A DNA stretch of 64,000 nt from Portibacter marinus (GCF_021533195.1 NZ_JAJNKB010000002.1:620001-684000), one strand, 5' to 3'. Shown: positions 26,612-35,458, counted from the first letter of the stretch. The notes: generated by a model from the sequence alone, not told the origin. Numbers and translations are program-made.

Positions 26612-28501
26612 TTACTTTTTTTTACTTTTCTTTCTCTGTTCCTGAATGGCTTGAGACTGCTTCATAGCCTCTTGCATTCTTTGCTGAAATTTACCTACTT
26701 TTTTGGGTTTATCTTTGTTCTGCATCACTTCAGCCCTAATTTTATCATCATCAAAAACGAAATTTTTCGTGATCACAGTTTGTCCCACATTGAATAAGTT
26801 GCTAAAAAACATATAACATGTTAATCCGGAAGCATAATTGTTGAAGAAAAACAAGAACATTAGCGGCATGAAATATTGTACATACTTCATTGCCGGATTG
26901 GCACTCATATCCATGTGCTTCGTATTGTAGTAAGTATATGCCACCGTACTTACTGCCCACAATAAAGTGAATAAACTGATGTGTGCACCATAAGCAGGAA
27001 TATGAAATGGTAAGTAGGCAATGACATCATACGACGAAAGATCGTTGGCCCATAGAAAACTTTCCTGGCGGAAGTCAATGGATGCCGGGAAAAATCGGAA
27101 CAATGCATACCATATCGGAATCTGAATGATCATTGGCATACAGCCCCCTAATGGACTGACTCCATATTCTCGATAGAGCTTCATATTTTCCATCTGGGCC
27201 GCCTGAGGGTCATCCTTGTGCTTGTCTTTGATCTTATTGATTTCCGGCTTTAATGCACCCATTTTGGCCTGTGACTTTAACATTTTATAGTTCAAAGGAT
27301 AAAGGATCATCTTAATCAGAAAAATCATGATGATAATGGCGATACCTTTGTTGCCAATGATATTGTCCAGGAAATTGAAGAAGGGTCTAATAACCCATCT
27401 GTTAATAGAGCCAAAAATACTACGACCGAATGGAATGACCTCTTCTAAACCCACCTCATATGACCTTAGTGTTTCAAAATCATTGGGGCCCAAATAAAGT
27501 GACATATCGAAATTAAAGGCGGCACTGCCGTCATAAGCAATTTCAACATTGGAAGTTAAGAGTTTCAAATCCTCTTCTTCCTCCTCTAACATTTCTGTTT
27601 CGAAAACTCCTCCACTAAAGGGTTCCGTTTTCGCAATCAAAGAAGTATTGAAAAACTGATTAACATTAGCGACCCATCGAAGAGGTTCTCCTTCCAGATC
27701 TTCTTCATCATCTTTACGACAATTACAATAATCAGAGTCTTCATCAACTTCCTTAAAATAAATGGTGGAATAAAATTTTTCAAATTGATCATTTTGCTCC
27801 AATTTATCCAGGTAGTTTACCCAGTTAAGGTTGATTTCATTATTGCCGGAAGCTATCATCCGGTCCATGCCAACTAATGAAATGGAGTAATCCAGATCAT
27901 ATTTACCTGGCTCGATGGTGTACTTCTGTTCAAAGTACGCTCCTTCTCCTGCCGGTGCCCGAAAAGTAATGGTATTACCGTTCTTAGTACCTGCATATGA
28001 AAGCTCATCCGTTCTGATGATTTCTCCAGGGACACCGGAAATAGGAAGCTCATATCTAAATTTATTCTTGTTATCCTTTAAAAGATAGAGCGGAATCTGC
28101 TTATCTGTATTGTCTTCCTGCAAGACCAATTTGTAGTGTTCTTTAAGCAAAACATCCTTCACAAATCCGCCCTTATTACTGAAGTTGACTTTTATTAGAT
28201 CATTTTCGAGTGTATAGATTTCTTCTTCTCCACCTATGGCTTGAGCAAAAGGACCGTATTGGTATGCCAATTTTGCATTTTGAAGGGAATCATTTTCTTT
28301 TTGAACAATAGGTGCAGTTTCTACTGAATTATCTTCGATTTTAGCAGGCTCGCTTTCTATGACAGGTGCATTGGCCATGGCGATAGAATCCTTGATTCTT
28401 TGTTGCTCTTCGATTTCAACTCTGCTTCTGTTGTTCATGACAGACCAGGCATAGAATAGACCGAAAATTAAAAGCAAGCCTAATAATTGTCTTTTATCCA
28501 T
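26612..28501 (-). CDS. yidC: membrane protein insertase YidC
   Basis: A 629-residue Gram-negative type YidC that inserts and folds inner-membrane proteins. It has an N-terminal anchor (residues 5-20), a large periplasmic beta-sandwich domain (about 60-365) and the conserved five-helix core from about residue 370, with GNKGIAIIIMIFLIK, a basic cytoplasmic loop (LKSQAKMGALKPEI) and GGCMPMIIQIPIWYALFRF. The tail is highly basic. An acidic insert (DEDSDYCNCRKDDEEDLEG) in the periplasmic domain is unusual. It is the first gene of a five-gene operon. Confidence 0.96.
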   Translation of the reverse strand: MDKRQLLGLLLIFGLFYAWSVMNNRSRVEIEEQQRIKDSIAMANAPVIESEPAKIEDNSVETAPIVQKENDSLQNAKLAYQYGPFAQAIGGEEEIYTLENDLIKVNFSNKGGFVKDVLLKEHYKLVLQEDNTDKQIPLYLLKDNKNKFRYELPISGVPGEIIRTDELSYAGTKNGNTITFRAPAGEGAYFEQKYTIEPGKYDLDYSISLVGMDRMIASGNNEINLNWVNYLDKLEQNDQFEKFYSTIYFKEVDEDSDYCNCRKDDEEDLEGEPLRWVANVNQFFNTSLIAKTEPFSGGVFETEMLEEEEEDLKLLTSNVEIAYDGSAAFNFDMSLYLGPNDFETLRSYEVGLEEVIPFGRSIFGSINRWVIRPFFNFLDNIIGNKGIAIIIMIFLIKMILYPLNYKMLKSQAKMGALKPEINKIKDKHKDDPQAAQMENMKLYREYGVSPLGGCMPMIIQIPIWYALFRFFPASIDFRQESFLWANDLSSYDVIAYLPFHIPAYGAHISLFTLLWAVSTVAYTYYNTKHMDMSANPAMKYVQYFMPLMFLFFFNNYASGLTCYMFFSNLFNVGQTVITKNFVFDDDKIRAEVMQNKDKPKKVGKFQQRMQEAMKQSQAIQEQRKKSKKK

Positions 28502-28526
28502 TGAATATATTCATTAAAATAAGCCG

Positions 28527-28534
28527 CAAAGGTA
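28527..28534 (-). promoter_or_regulatory. probable -7 promoter box for the yidC operon
   Basis: On the minus strand TACCTTTG matches TAnnTTTG, 25 bases before the yidC start. A TTG (28560-28558) lies 23 bases upstream, slightly wider than usual spacing. Confidence 0.4.
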
Positions 28535-28641
28535 ACATTTTGTTTTTGCTGTTCGTACAAGTAAATTAATTATAATTTGAAATCGTTCCGCTGCAAGGTT
28601 TTAATCTACAAACTACACCGATGTGTGGACAGACATATCAA

Positions 28642-28959
28642 TTAATGAAGCAGACGAACATCTCCTGTGAAAAGATAAGTTTCGATATCCATTCCATCCT
28701 GAGTGAGAATTATTCGATCATACTCATCTCCTTCATATTCATCTAGTCTGTAGATATCATCTTCCTCAACATTGGCATACAAAATACCTTCCACAAAAGA
28801 ATCGGGGTGAACAATTATTCCGGGATAGGGCCGGTCTTTAATGCGTTTTTTGACATAACCCTTTAATACAAATGATGTAGAATGATAGGTTTTGGTGGTA
28901 AAATAGCTCCAGGTTTCAGCATCCATAAGTGTTCCATATACAAAGAGATTTACTGGCAT
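28642..28959 (-). CDS. gamma-glutamylcyclotransferase-like (AIG2/GGCT) protein
   Basis: A 105-residue small protein of the gamma-glutamylcyclotransferase-like fold. The N-terminal FVYGTLMD matches the YGTL substrate loop, and the acidic block RLDEYEGDEYDRI contains the expected catalytic Glu region. Members act on gamma-glutamyl amino acids or peptides, but many are uncharacterised. It stands alone; the 200 bases downstream hold no gene I can support. Confidence 0.82.
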   Translation of the reverse strand: MPVNLFVYGTLMDAETWSYFTTKTYHSTSFVLKGYVKKRIKDRPYPGIIVHPDSFVEGILYANVEEDDIYRLDEYEGDEYDRIILTQDGMDIETYLFTGDVRLLH

Positions 28960-29159
28960 TCTAAAGTATTATTGTGAGATGATGAAAGAATTGGTAAAGT
29001 AACAATACTACACCTTAACGATATCAAAAAAAAAGGCTTAAGTTCGATTTCACAATATATCTGTAAGTATTCTACTGATTTAAGATTGGCATACTACCAC
29101 TATGGATTGTAGTAAATAAAGCTACTTAGAACGGTTGCCACAAAAGGTAAAGCACAAAT

Positions 29160-30476
29160 TTAGAATCCATTCAATCTGGCTTGACGACTACTTTTGACAG
29201 GATTCCAGGGATCTTCATACGATTTATAAAAGAATAATTCCTGGAAGTAGGCTCTCGTCCTCACAAACCTTAAGAAAAAGCCATTGTACAGCGTCATAAA
29301 TGGAACGAATAACCAAAGGTACAGCTCTTCCTTCTTACGCTCTGAATAAAGATATATGATAATCATTTGAATATATCCGGTACAGATATAGAGGGCTAGA
29401 TTCATCATGAGTACATAATAAAGCTGATCATGAAAATTCAAAACCAGATCCACCAGATAAATCCACCAGAGCACATCCAAAACCAGATTATAGAATACAT
29501 TTTCAAACAAGGCAAAGAACGTCAGCCATTTAAAATTCGCATGTGGCCGGTAAACGTCAGCATGCTTTCTAAGCCTAAATCTCACCAAAGACTTATTCCA
29601 ACGTAATCGTTGTTTTGCAAGAATTTTAAAATTAATGGGAGCGCTGGTCAGACATACTGCAGAAGGCTCAAAGACGGTTTTATATCCTGACTTTCTGATT
29701 TTTACAGTGATATCACCATCCAGACCGGGACCTATATCCCAATAGCCCACTTGCTCCAGTACATCCTTTCTGAAAGCGCCGAATGCTCCGGAAATAATTT
29801 TGTAAATTCCTATGTATGAAGTAGAGATTCGCCCTACTGAGATCGTTTTCAGGTACTCTATGGCCTGGAGTTTAGTGGCCAATGAAGTCCGGTAATTTCT
29901 GACCTTCACATTACCACCGATCGCACCGATCTGATCATCCATAAAAAAAGGGATGACGATATTTTCTATGGCATCGCAGTCAAAGGAACAGTCCGCATCC
30001 AGATGCACGATGTATTTGCCTTTAGTATATCGAACAGCAAGATTTGCAGCTGAAGCTTTTCCTCCTCTGACTTCGTTTCTGAGAAAAAGATCTATCATTC
30101 CTAGCTGCTCCAGGTTGCGACCAATGATAGGTGTATCATCATCAGAGCCGTCGTCAACGATTATCAGCTCGAAGTTTTTGTAGGTCTGTTCATTTAATGA
30201 CTTCACCAATTTATACAGATGTTTTCCTTCGTTCTTGCCTGGAACTACAATACTAAGCAATGGATTTTCAGCGCGAAGCCTGCTTTTGGCCTCTTGCCAT
30301 CTTATACGGTATTCTTTTTTATTAAGTGATTTTAAAAAGTAAACTACATAGTCCAGAAGAATGTATCTGGTCAACTCAAAAAGGATGAAATACCAGAAAA
30401 CCCTGATAAATTTATCAAGCCCACTTTCCAGCCAGAAATTTAAGAATTCAGGTATAAGATTACTTAGGAGTTCCAT
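29160..30476 (-). CDS. processive-type family 2 glycosyltransferase, polysaccharide synthase candidate
   Basis: A 438-residue inner-membrane GT2 enzyme. One hydrophobic segment (residues 24-48) precedes the catalytic domain; three more follow (about 319-346, 353-377 and 386-404). Motifs are VDDGS at 107-111, the metal-binding DAD at 160-162, and QRLRW at 289-293, the QxxRW box of processive synthases (cellulose, hyaluronan, poly-GlcNAc). Where such enzymes usually have a TED-like catalytic block, this one reads LDGDITVKI at 252-260. No PilZ domain is fused. It is the last gene of an operon with TolC-like, HlyD-like and zinc-ribbon/GGDEF-like genes, so it probably makes a secreted polysaccharide. 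The sugar cannot be deduced. Confidence 0.85.
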   Translation of the reverse strand: MELLSNLIPEFLNFWLESGLDKFIRVFWYFILFELTRYILLDYVVYFLKSLNKKEYRIRWQEAKSRLRAENPLLSIVVPGKNEGKHLYKLVKSLNEQTYKNFELIIVDDGSDDDTPIIGRNLEQLGMIDLFLRNEVRGGKASAANLAVRYTKGKYIVHLDADCSFDCDAIENIVIPFFMDDQIGAIGGNVKVRNYRTSLATKLQAIEYLKTISVGRISTSYIGIYKIISGAFGAFRKDVLEQVGYWDIGPGLDGDITVKIRKSGYKTVFEPSAVCLTSAPINFKILAKQRLRWNKSLVRFRLRKHADVYRPHANFKWLTFFALFENVFYNLVLDVLWWIYLVDLVLNFHDQLYYVLMMNLALYICTGYIQMIIIYLYSERKKEELYLWLFVPFMTLYNGFFLRFVRTRAYFQELFFYKSYEDPWNPVKSSRQARLNGF

Positions 30477-30486
30477 ATGGGTAAGC

Positions 30487-31842
30487 CTAAAGCTTTCTCA
30501 AGTCTCCTGAGACAATTTGTTGTCCACTACGCATATTGTCTGTTAACAATTTGTTGAGATTATCCAATACCAAGGTGTATAGATTAAATGCCTCTGGTTG
30601 CTTACAATCTGGCAAGAGAATATGGTAATGACCTGCATTTTTTGCTGAAAGAATATCTATGGGTCTAAGATAAGTTCGCATAATTTTCAGCACTTCATCT
30701 TTCAACTGATTTCGAAAATCTTCTGAAAGTGCTGAAAATACGTTTTCGTCCACGATAATTTCACATGCGAAGGAAGAGCTATCTTTTCGATTACCTGACC
30801 TGATCTTTTCTTGCTCCATCAAAAGGTTGTAAATAGGTATTGGCACTATGCTCAGATCATTCAGTATTTCTTCAGATGGCTCATTGCCTAAATTCTTATC
30901 AAGAATCCAGTCGGCGCCTTCACTTGTTAGATTATATTTATTGATGGCAATCGTTTGTAATTGAGGTAAAGTATTGTCTTCTCCACAATCGACACATTTG
31001 GCTTTCATCTGTGTCTCTTGTGAGCTGTGTGCACAAGAATTACAACTGGCCACCTCAGCAGGTTTGTCATAGTCTATTCCAATATGTTTTAGCTGTTTAT
31101 CACATTTAGGACAAATCAAGTGGTCCCCATTTTTAAAATCTGATTCGGGACCTATGTAGGCACATCGAAAATGATGAACGAGGTTTTCATAATCCAGGTC
31201 AATTGATGAGCACTTGCTACAAGCTTCATGAAAATTCAGATAGCTGCTTTGGCAAGTATGACAGAGATTTACTCTATCTTCTAAAACAGTTGAAAGAGAA
31301 CCTTTACCGGTAAACTTGTCCAGCCGGGATTTAATATGAACAAGATCTTTATCAGATACCACAGAACTTAAAAAAGGAAAGTGGTAACCAATAGAGGAGG
31401 ATCGATCTCTGTAAGGATACAAACCAGTTTCCCTGGTGTAGGCATATTGTAGAGATTTAACGATCATTCTGTCGTTATAGTCCTGAATAATAGAGACATC
31501 ATTTTGTATATGCTTAATGCGCTCTCTAATTTCAGTACCCGCACTGCTATTCAGCGGATTAATACCTTCCATGATATAGCCATCAACTTCCTGCCCTAAT
31601 TTCTTAAAGAGTTTTCTTGAATCCAGATAAATGGGTTTCAAATAAATCTCAGGATCATTCTTGGACCGGATTTGGTACAGAATTTTTCTGACGCTTATAT
31701 GGTCATTGTTTTTGATGACAATGCCATCGATAGCATGGAGGTTGATAAGATTGACACTTAGAGGATCTGATACCACTTTTAGGTGTAAGTGGTCATAACT
31801 CAGATCTTTAATGCCAGCGGTTTGAATGTTTTTAAGAATCAT
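30487..31842 (-). CDS. TackOD1-like zinc-ribbon protein with degenerate GGDEF domain
   Basis: A 451-residue cytosolic protein. Residues 1-95 may be a decayed receiver-like domain (uncertain). Residues about 190-290 hold five CxxC pairs (Cys194/197, 208/211, 244/247, 267/270, 283/286) with LVHHFRCAYIGPESDF and CPKCDKQLKHIGIDYDKP between them. This is the pattern I associate with the TackOD1 output domain, first described in thaumarchaeal signalling proteins. Residues about 355-436 resemble a GGDEF domain: LRPIDILSAK followed by NAGHY and HILLPDC, aligned with LRxxDxxARY-GGDEF-LLLLP. The catalytic GGDEF is lost, but RxxD (Arg393-Asp396) sits exactly five residues ahead, as in the c-di-GMP inhibitory site. 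It is probably a receptor, not an enzyme. Confidence 0.65.
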   Translation of the reverse strand: MILKNIQTAGIKDLSYDHLHLKVVSDPLSVNLINLHAIDGIVIKNNDHISVRKILYQIRSKNDPEIYLKPIYLDSRKLFKKLGQEVDGYIMEGINPLNSSAGTEIRERIKHIQNDVSIIQDYNDRMIVKSLQYAYTRETGLYPYRDRSSSIGYHFPFLSSVVSDKDLVHIKSRLDKFTGKGSLSTVLEDRVNLCHTCQSSYLNFHEACSKCSSIDLDYENLVHHFRCAYIGPESDFKNGDHLICPKCDKQLKHIGIDYDKPAEVASCNSCAHSSQETQMKAKCVDCGEDNTLPQLQTIAINKYNLTSEGADWILDKNLGNEPSEEILNDLSIVPIPIYNLLMEQEKIRSGNRKDSSSFACEIIVDENVFSALSEDFRNQLKDEVLKIMRTYLRPIDILSAKNAGHYHILLPDCKQPEAFNLYTLVLDNLNKLLTDNMRSGQQIVSGDLRKL

Positions 31843-31847
31843 AAGGC

Positions 31848-32897
31848 TTAAAGTTTATATCTGTTTTTTGATACCAAGACATTCATCTTGTAATAACTCA
31901 TTAAGGACTTATGGGTGTTTTCTACCATTTTAACCTCAGCAACGATGTTTCGCTCTGTAGGCTCGTACTTTTTCTGGAATTCCTCGGGTAAGGCGTACGT
32001 GGCAATATGAAAGTTAGTAATGACTCCTTTGGAGCTTGTTTTATCAGGATAATTGATATCCACAAGGTCACCCTCGTGTAGGTATTTCATGTCAGAAGGG
32101 TCGAAGAAAGCCTTAATTTTGACGTCTTTTACTCTGTGAATGGTGAGCATTTCGTCCTTTCTATAACAGATTTCATTCTCATTATAATGAATCTGCCCAA
32201 TGACACCATCGATCTGAGCGACGTAATAATGGCTTTCCTCGATAAGTTCCTTTTTCCGCGTTTCTATTCTTTTGTAATTGGAATTTTCTATGTTCAGTCG
32301 ATAGAGTAATTTATTCAGGTAGGCTACTTCCTCTGCAATAGCTGCTTCCTGTGCTTCCAATCTATTGACTTGAATGGACAATTCCTCATATTCATTTCTG
32401 TCATTGTAGGAGCCAAGAAGGATCAGCTCTTTCTTTGTCTTTTGTAAGCTCTTACGCATTTCAAGCTGCCTCAATATTTCATCTCTCTCAATTTTCTTAA
32501 GCTCAATTTGCTTTTGAGTAGAAATCCGTTCTCTTAGTATCCATTCTATGGGTTTGTCAATATTAATTTCACTTGTCGAGAGCTGGTCTTCCACAGGAAT
32601 GGTATATTTAAAAAGAGTATCTCCTTTTTCAACTTCTTCACCTTCACTTACATATAGACCATGTATTTTAATATCGGAGGGGAAGTGGACCATTTGTTTT
32701 TTAAGTTCAAGTTGCGCATCAGCCTGTATCACCGCTAGTTTAATGTACGCCTGGATACCTATATAGCTTAACAGACCAAAAGCAATCACAAGAAAGCTGA
32801 TTCGCTGCCATTTAATTTTTCGCTTGTTCCCTTTTTTCGGCGGCTCCTTCAGGGTGGTAAGGATCGTCGGTTGGGTTCTTAGTTGAAACGCTCTCAT
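31848..32897 (-). CDS. HlyD-family periplasmic adaptor
   Basis: A 349-residue membrane fusion protein. A basic cytosolic N-terminus is followed by one membrane segment (about residues 33-50), a lipoyl-like half with GLYVSEGEEVEKGDTLFKY, a long coiled-coil hairpin (about 125-215), the second lipoyl half (QIDGVIGQIHYNENE) and a C-terminal barrel (VKIKAFFDPSDMKYLHEGDLVDI). Such adaptors bridge an inner-membrane exporter and an outer-membrane TolC channel. Here the only inner-membrane partner in the operon is the GT2 synthase, not an ABC or RND pump. The start overlaps the TolC-like stop by 4 bases. Confidence 0.85.
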   Translation of the reverse strand: MRAFQLRTQPTILTTLKEPPKKGNKRKIKWQRISFLVIAFGLLSYIGIQAYIKLAVIQADAQLELKKQMVHFPSDIKIHGLYVSEGEEVEKGDTLFKYTIPVEDQLSTSEINIDKPIEWILRERISTQKQIELKKIERDEILRQLEMRKSLQKTKKELILLGSYNDRNEYEELSIQVNRLEAQEAAIAEEVAYLNKLLYRLNIENSNYKRIETRKKELIEESHYYVAQIDGVIGQIHYNENEICYRKDEMLTIHRVKDVKIKAFFDPSDMKYLHEGDLVDINYPDKTSSKGVITNFHIATYALPEEFQKKYEPTERNIVAEVKMVENTHKSLMSYYKMNVLVSKNRYKL

Positions 32898-34504
32898 TTA
32901 TCCTTTAATACTAGGCTGTCGATATCGACCAGTCTGTTTATGTCATGAATTTCGAATATTGTGTTAGGGTAATGATGATAATAGTCGTCTATCCACTCTT
33001 CCATTTCCATTCTAGAATGAAAGTTTTCCACAGGTACTTCTACCAGGTTTTTACCAAAGAAAGCCTCGCGACCGGTGTAAACCTTAATACCTGCTTTTCC
33101 TAATTTTTGTGCAAAATCAAGGTTTTGAGAGATTCTTCCCTCAAATATGACATTGTACATTTCATTTTTCTTGAGATATTCTACCAAAATGGAAGTCTTT
33201 AACTCAGATTCGTAAGCTGAATGTAACACAGCGACTCGCTCTCCTCTTAATTTTTTGCGCATATCCAGAATGTCCCGTATCTTTATAAAAGGCAGAATGC
33301 TTTCTACGCCGGAAGTGAAATACACTTTCAATAATAGTAAATACAATTGTTGTTTGATCTCCAGTAGTTCATATCCTACACTGATTTCTTCAAGTTCTAT
33401 ATTCAATTCCCGGAGATCTGACTGTGGATCTTTATGATTAACCATCCTGACTACGCGGTCAACCCTCTTGTGCTCTTTTAGTTGACGAAGCTTATACATG
33501 AAGCGGGTATATAATCTTAATTTAGAATGATACGCTAAGAGATGGTTGCTCAGCTCTTTTTGTTGATTAAAATTCTTTTCCTCATTTTTCTGAATGTCCA
33601 CCTGATTCCTCAAGTCATTAAGGCGTGCTCTCTCGTTTTTTCTGTTAACCAAACCCGTTGAAAACCTGATACCGAACCCATTGTAAAGATATCGATTGCT
33701 GCCTGCTGATTGAAGTGGTCTCCAGTATATGTTGTTGTAGACAGCCAGTCTTTTTTGTCTATGAAGTCTATCTTCAATCTCATTTTTTTGAAGATTTAGT
33801 TCCTGAATCTTAAGAAAACCCGTATCAGGAATTTGATAACTGAGAAGGTCTTCCACAAGAACATCAACTATAGGCAGTTGGTTAGGATTTAATTCCGGTG
33901 CTTGCTGAGGGTTTGTTTTTTTATAATGAATGTTGTAGTTGTCAATGGAAAGTAAAAGGATGGTCAATTCATCTGCTTTATCGTATATGGCCAGCAGATC
34001 TTGATATTCTGCAGCATGGTTGTGATAAAGAGCCTCATATCTTTTGGCAAGCGTGTTCAAAAGATGGGATTTTTCTCTCAGAAATCGAAGTTTCTCCTTG
34101 TTGAAGCAATAAATGATGTGATTGTATATAAATGCATAATTGTTTTTTAAAGATTCATCATCTAATTCGCATTCTTTAATTTTCTTTTTAATATCAAGTA
34201 ATTCGGCTGTGACTTTGCGATCCATAAAACCTTCGTCCAATAGATTCCACTCCAAACCTGCTTTTACTCTGAAGATATTACCTTGCTCCAGATCTCCGAA
34301 CTCATTTGTTCCAGCACTGGAACTTACCCTTAGACCTTTATCTTTAAGGACATAATCTCTTTCTGTTTCCAGTATTTGAATTTGTAATGAGTCAGAAGTG
34401 GTGAAACTATGTTGTAATAACTTATCGAAAGATTCAAGTCCCTGTGCAGAAAGCAGTTGTCCAATGAGGACATAAAAGAGTGTACGAATAATGGCAGGTA
34501 CCAT
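32894..34504 (-). CDS. TolC-like outer-membrane protein with extra C-terminal domain
   Basis: A 536-residue exported protein (signal peptide about residues 1-20, ending LLSAQ). Residues about 25-415 show the two helical-hairpin repeats of outer-membrane efflux proteins, with strands such as FRVKAGLEWNLLDEG and NGFGIRFSTGLVNRKNERA. The similarity to TolC is moderate. After a boundary near residue 421, residues 422-536 form a separate non-coiled domain (ERVAVLHSAYESEL to TIFEIHDINRLVDI) that typical TolC proteins lack. It is the first gene of the operon and overlaps the HlyD-like gene by 4 bases. Confidence 0.75.
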   Translation of the reverse strand: MVPAIIRTLFYVLIGQLLSAQGLESFDKLLQHSFTTSDSLQIQILETERDYVLKDKGLRVSSSAGTNEFGDLEQGNIFRVKAGLEWNLLDEGFMDRKVTAELLDIKKKIKECELDDESLKNNYAFIYNHIIYCFNKEKLRFLREKSHLLNTLAKRYEALYHNHAAEYQDLLAIYDKADELTILLLSIDNYNIHYKKTNPQQAPELNPNQLPIVDVLVEDLLSYQIPDTGFLKIQELNLQKNEIEDRLHRQKRLAVYNNIYWRPLQSAGSNRYLYNGFGIRFSTGLVNRKNERARLNDLRNQVDIQKNEEKNFNQQKELSNHLLAYHSKLRLYTRFMYKLRQLKEHKRVDRVVRMVNHKDPQSDLRELNIELEEISVGYELLEIKQQLYLLLLKVYFTSGVESILPFIKIRDILDMRKKLRGERVAVLHSAYESELKTSILVEYLKKNEMYNVIFEGRISQNLDFAQKLGKAGIKVYTGREAFFGKNLVEVPVENFHSRMEMEEWIDDYYHHYPNTIFEIHDINRLVDIDSLVLKDK

Positions 34505-34606
34505 TTCAAAAGGTGTCAGGTAAATAAATTAGTGGTTAATTGCATAAAGGACAACGATAATTCCAGTTCCCCTACAGTTGCGGCCAAATTTCTTTATATA
34601 ATAACT

Positions 34607-34614
34607 TATATTTG
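34607..34614 (+). promoter_or_regulatory. probable -7 promoter box for kdsA
   Basis: TATATTTG matches TAnnTTTG and ends 22 bases before the kdsA ATG. The only nearby TTG (34578-34580) is 26 bases upstream, wider than usual. Confidence 0.4.
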
Positions 34615-34636
34615 AGCCTTTCGATAAGCACATTTT

Positions 34637-35458
34637 ATGACTCATTTGATTAAAAAATTGGCGCAATCGCCATCCGGTAATTTTTTTCTAATTGCCGGCC
34701 CATGCGTTGTAGAATCTAAGGATTTGTGTTATGAAGTAGCAGAAAGAGTCAATAATCTATGCATAAATTATAATATTCCTTATGTATTCAAAGCATCTTA
34801 CAGAAAGGCAAATCGCAGCAGATTAGATTCTTTCACCGGTATTGGTGATGCGGAAGCACTTTCTGTTTTAAGTTCTGTGAAAAATCATTTCAAAATTCCT
34901 GTAACCACTGATATCCACAAAGATGAAGAAGCTGCCGCAGCCGCTGAACACGTGGATATTTTACAAATTCCGGCTTTCTTGTGTCGTCAAACCTCGCTTT
35001 TGGAAGCAGCAGCTGCAACCGGTAAGGTTGTCAATATTAAAAAAGGGCAATTTTTAAGCCACGGCGCCATGAAGCATGCCATGAATAAGGTCATTGAGTC
35101 TGGAAACGAACATGTAATGCTTACAGAACGGGGGAATAGTTTTGGATATTCAGATTTGGTGGTCGATTTTGTTGGCCTCAATGAAATGACTTCATTTTGC
35201 AATGCTGTTGTTCTTGACTGCACCCATTCTTTACAAAAACCCAATCAAAACTCGGGAGTTACTGGTGGAAAACCTGAATATATTGAAACCATGGCTAAAT
35301 GTGGAATCGCAGCCGGAGCAGATGGACTGTTTATAGAAACCCATCCCAATCCTTCAGTCGCCTTATCAGACGGCGCCAACATGTTGCAGCTGGATCAATT
35401 AGAGCCCTTATTAGAAAAATTAGTGAAGTTACGTTCAGCCCTCAGGTCAAACCCTTGA
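34637..35458 (+). CDS. kdsA: 3-deoxy-8-phosphooctulonate synthase KdsA
   Basis: A 273-residue TIM-barrel enzyme that condenses phosphoenolpyruvate with arabinose-5-phosphate to make Kdo-8-phosphate for the lipopolysaccharide core. Family blocks are FKASYRKANRSRLDSFTG, TTDIHKDEEA, ERGNSFGYSDLVVDF and DCTHSLQKPN. Cys23 in AGPCVVES occupies the place where metal-dependent KdsA enzymes (Aquifex type) carry their ligand and E. coli KdsA has Asn, so this is probably the metal-dependent class. It is followed after 4 bases by an FAD dehydrogenase gene. Confidence 0.95.
   Translation: MTHLIKKLAQSPSGNFFLIAGPCVVESKDLCYEVAERVNNLCINYNIPYVFKASYRKANRSRLDSFTGIGDAEALSVLSSVKNHFKIPVTTDIHKDEEAAAAAEHVDILQIPAFLCRQTSLLEAAAATGKVVNIKKGQFLSHGAMKHAMNKVIESGNEHVMLTERGNSFGYSDLVVDFVGLNEMTSFCNAVVLDCTHSLQKPNQNSGVTGGKPEYIETMAKCGIAAGADGLFIETHPNPSVALSDGANMLQLDQLEPLLEKLVKLRSALRSNP

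Noticed and set aside
28978-29112. Open plus-strand frame of about 44 codons between the GGCT-like gene and the GT2 gene
   Set aside because: It has no start codon, no recognisable motif and a poly-Lys run from a homopolymer, so it is probably chance.
30487-31842. TackOD1-like gene as a recent transfer from archaea
   Set aside because: The domain is not limited to archaea, and the gene sits in a tight operon with bacterial envelope genes and similar base composition.
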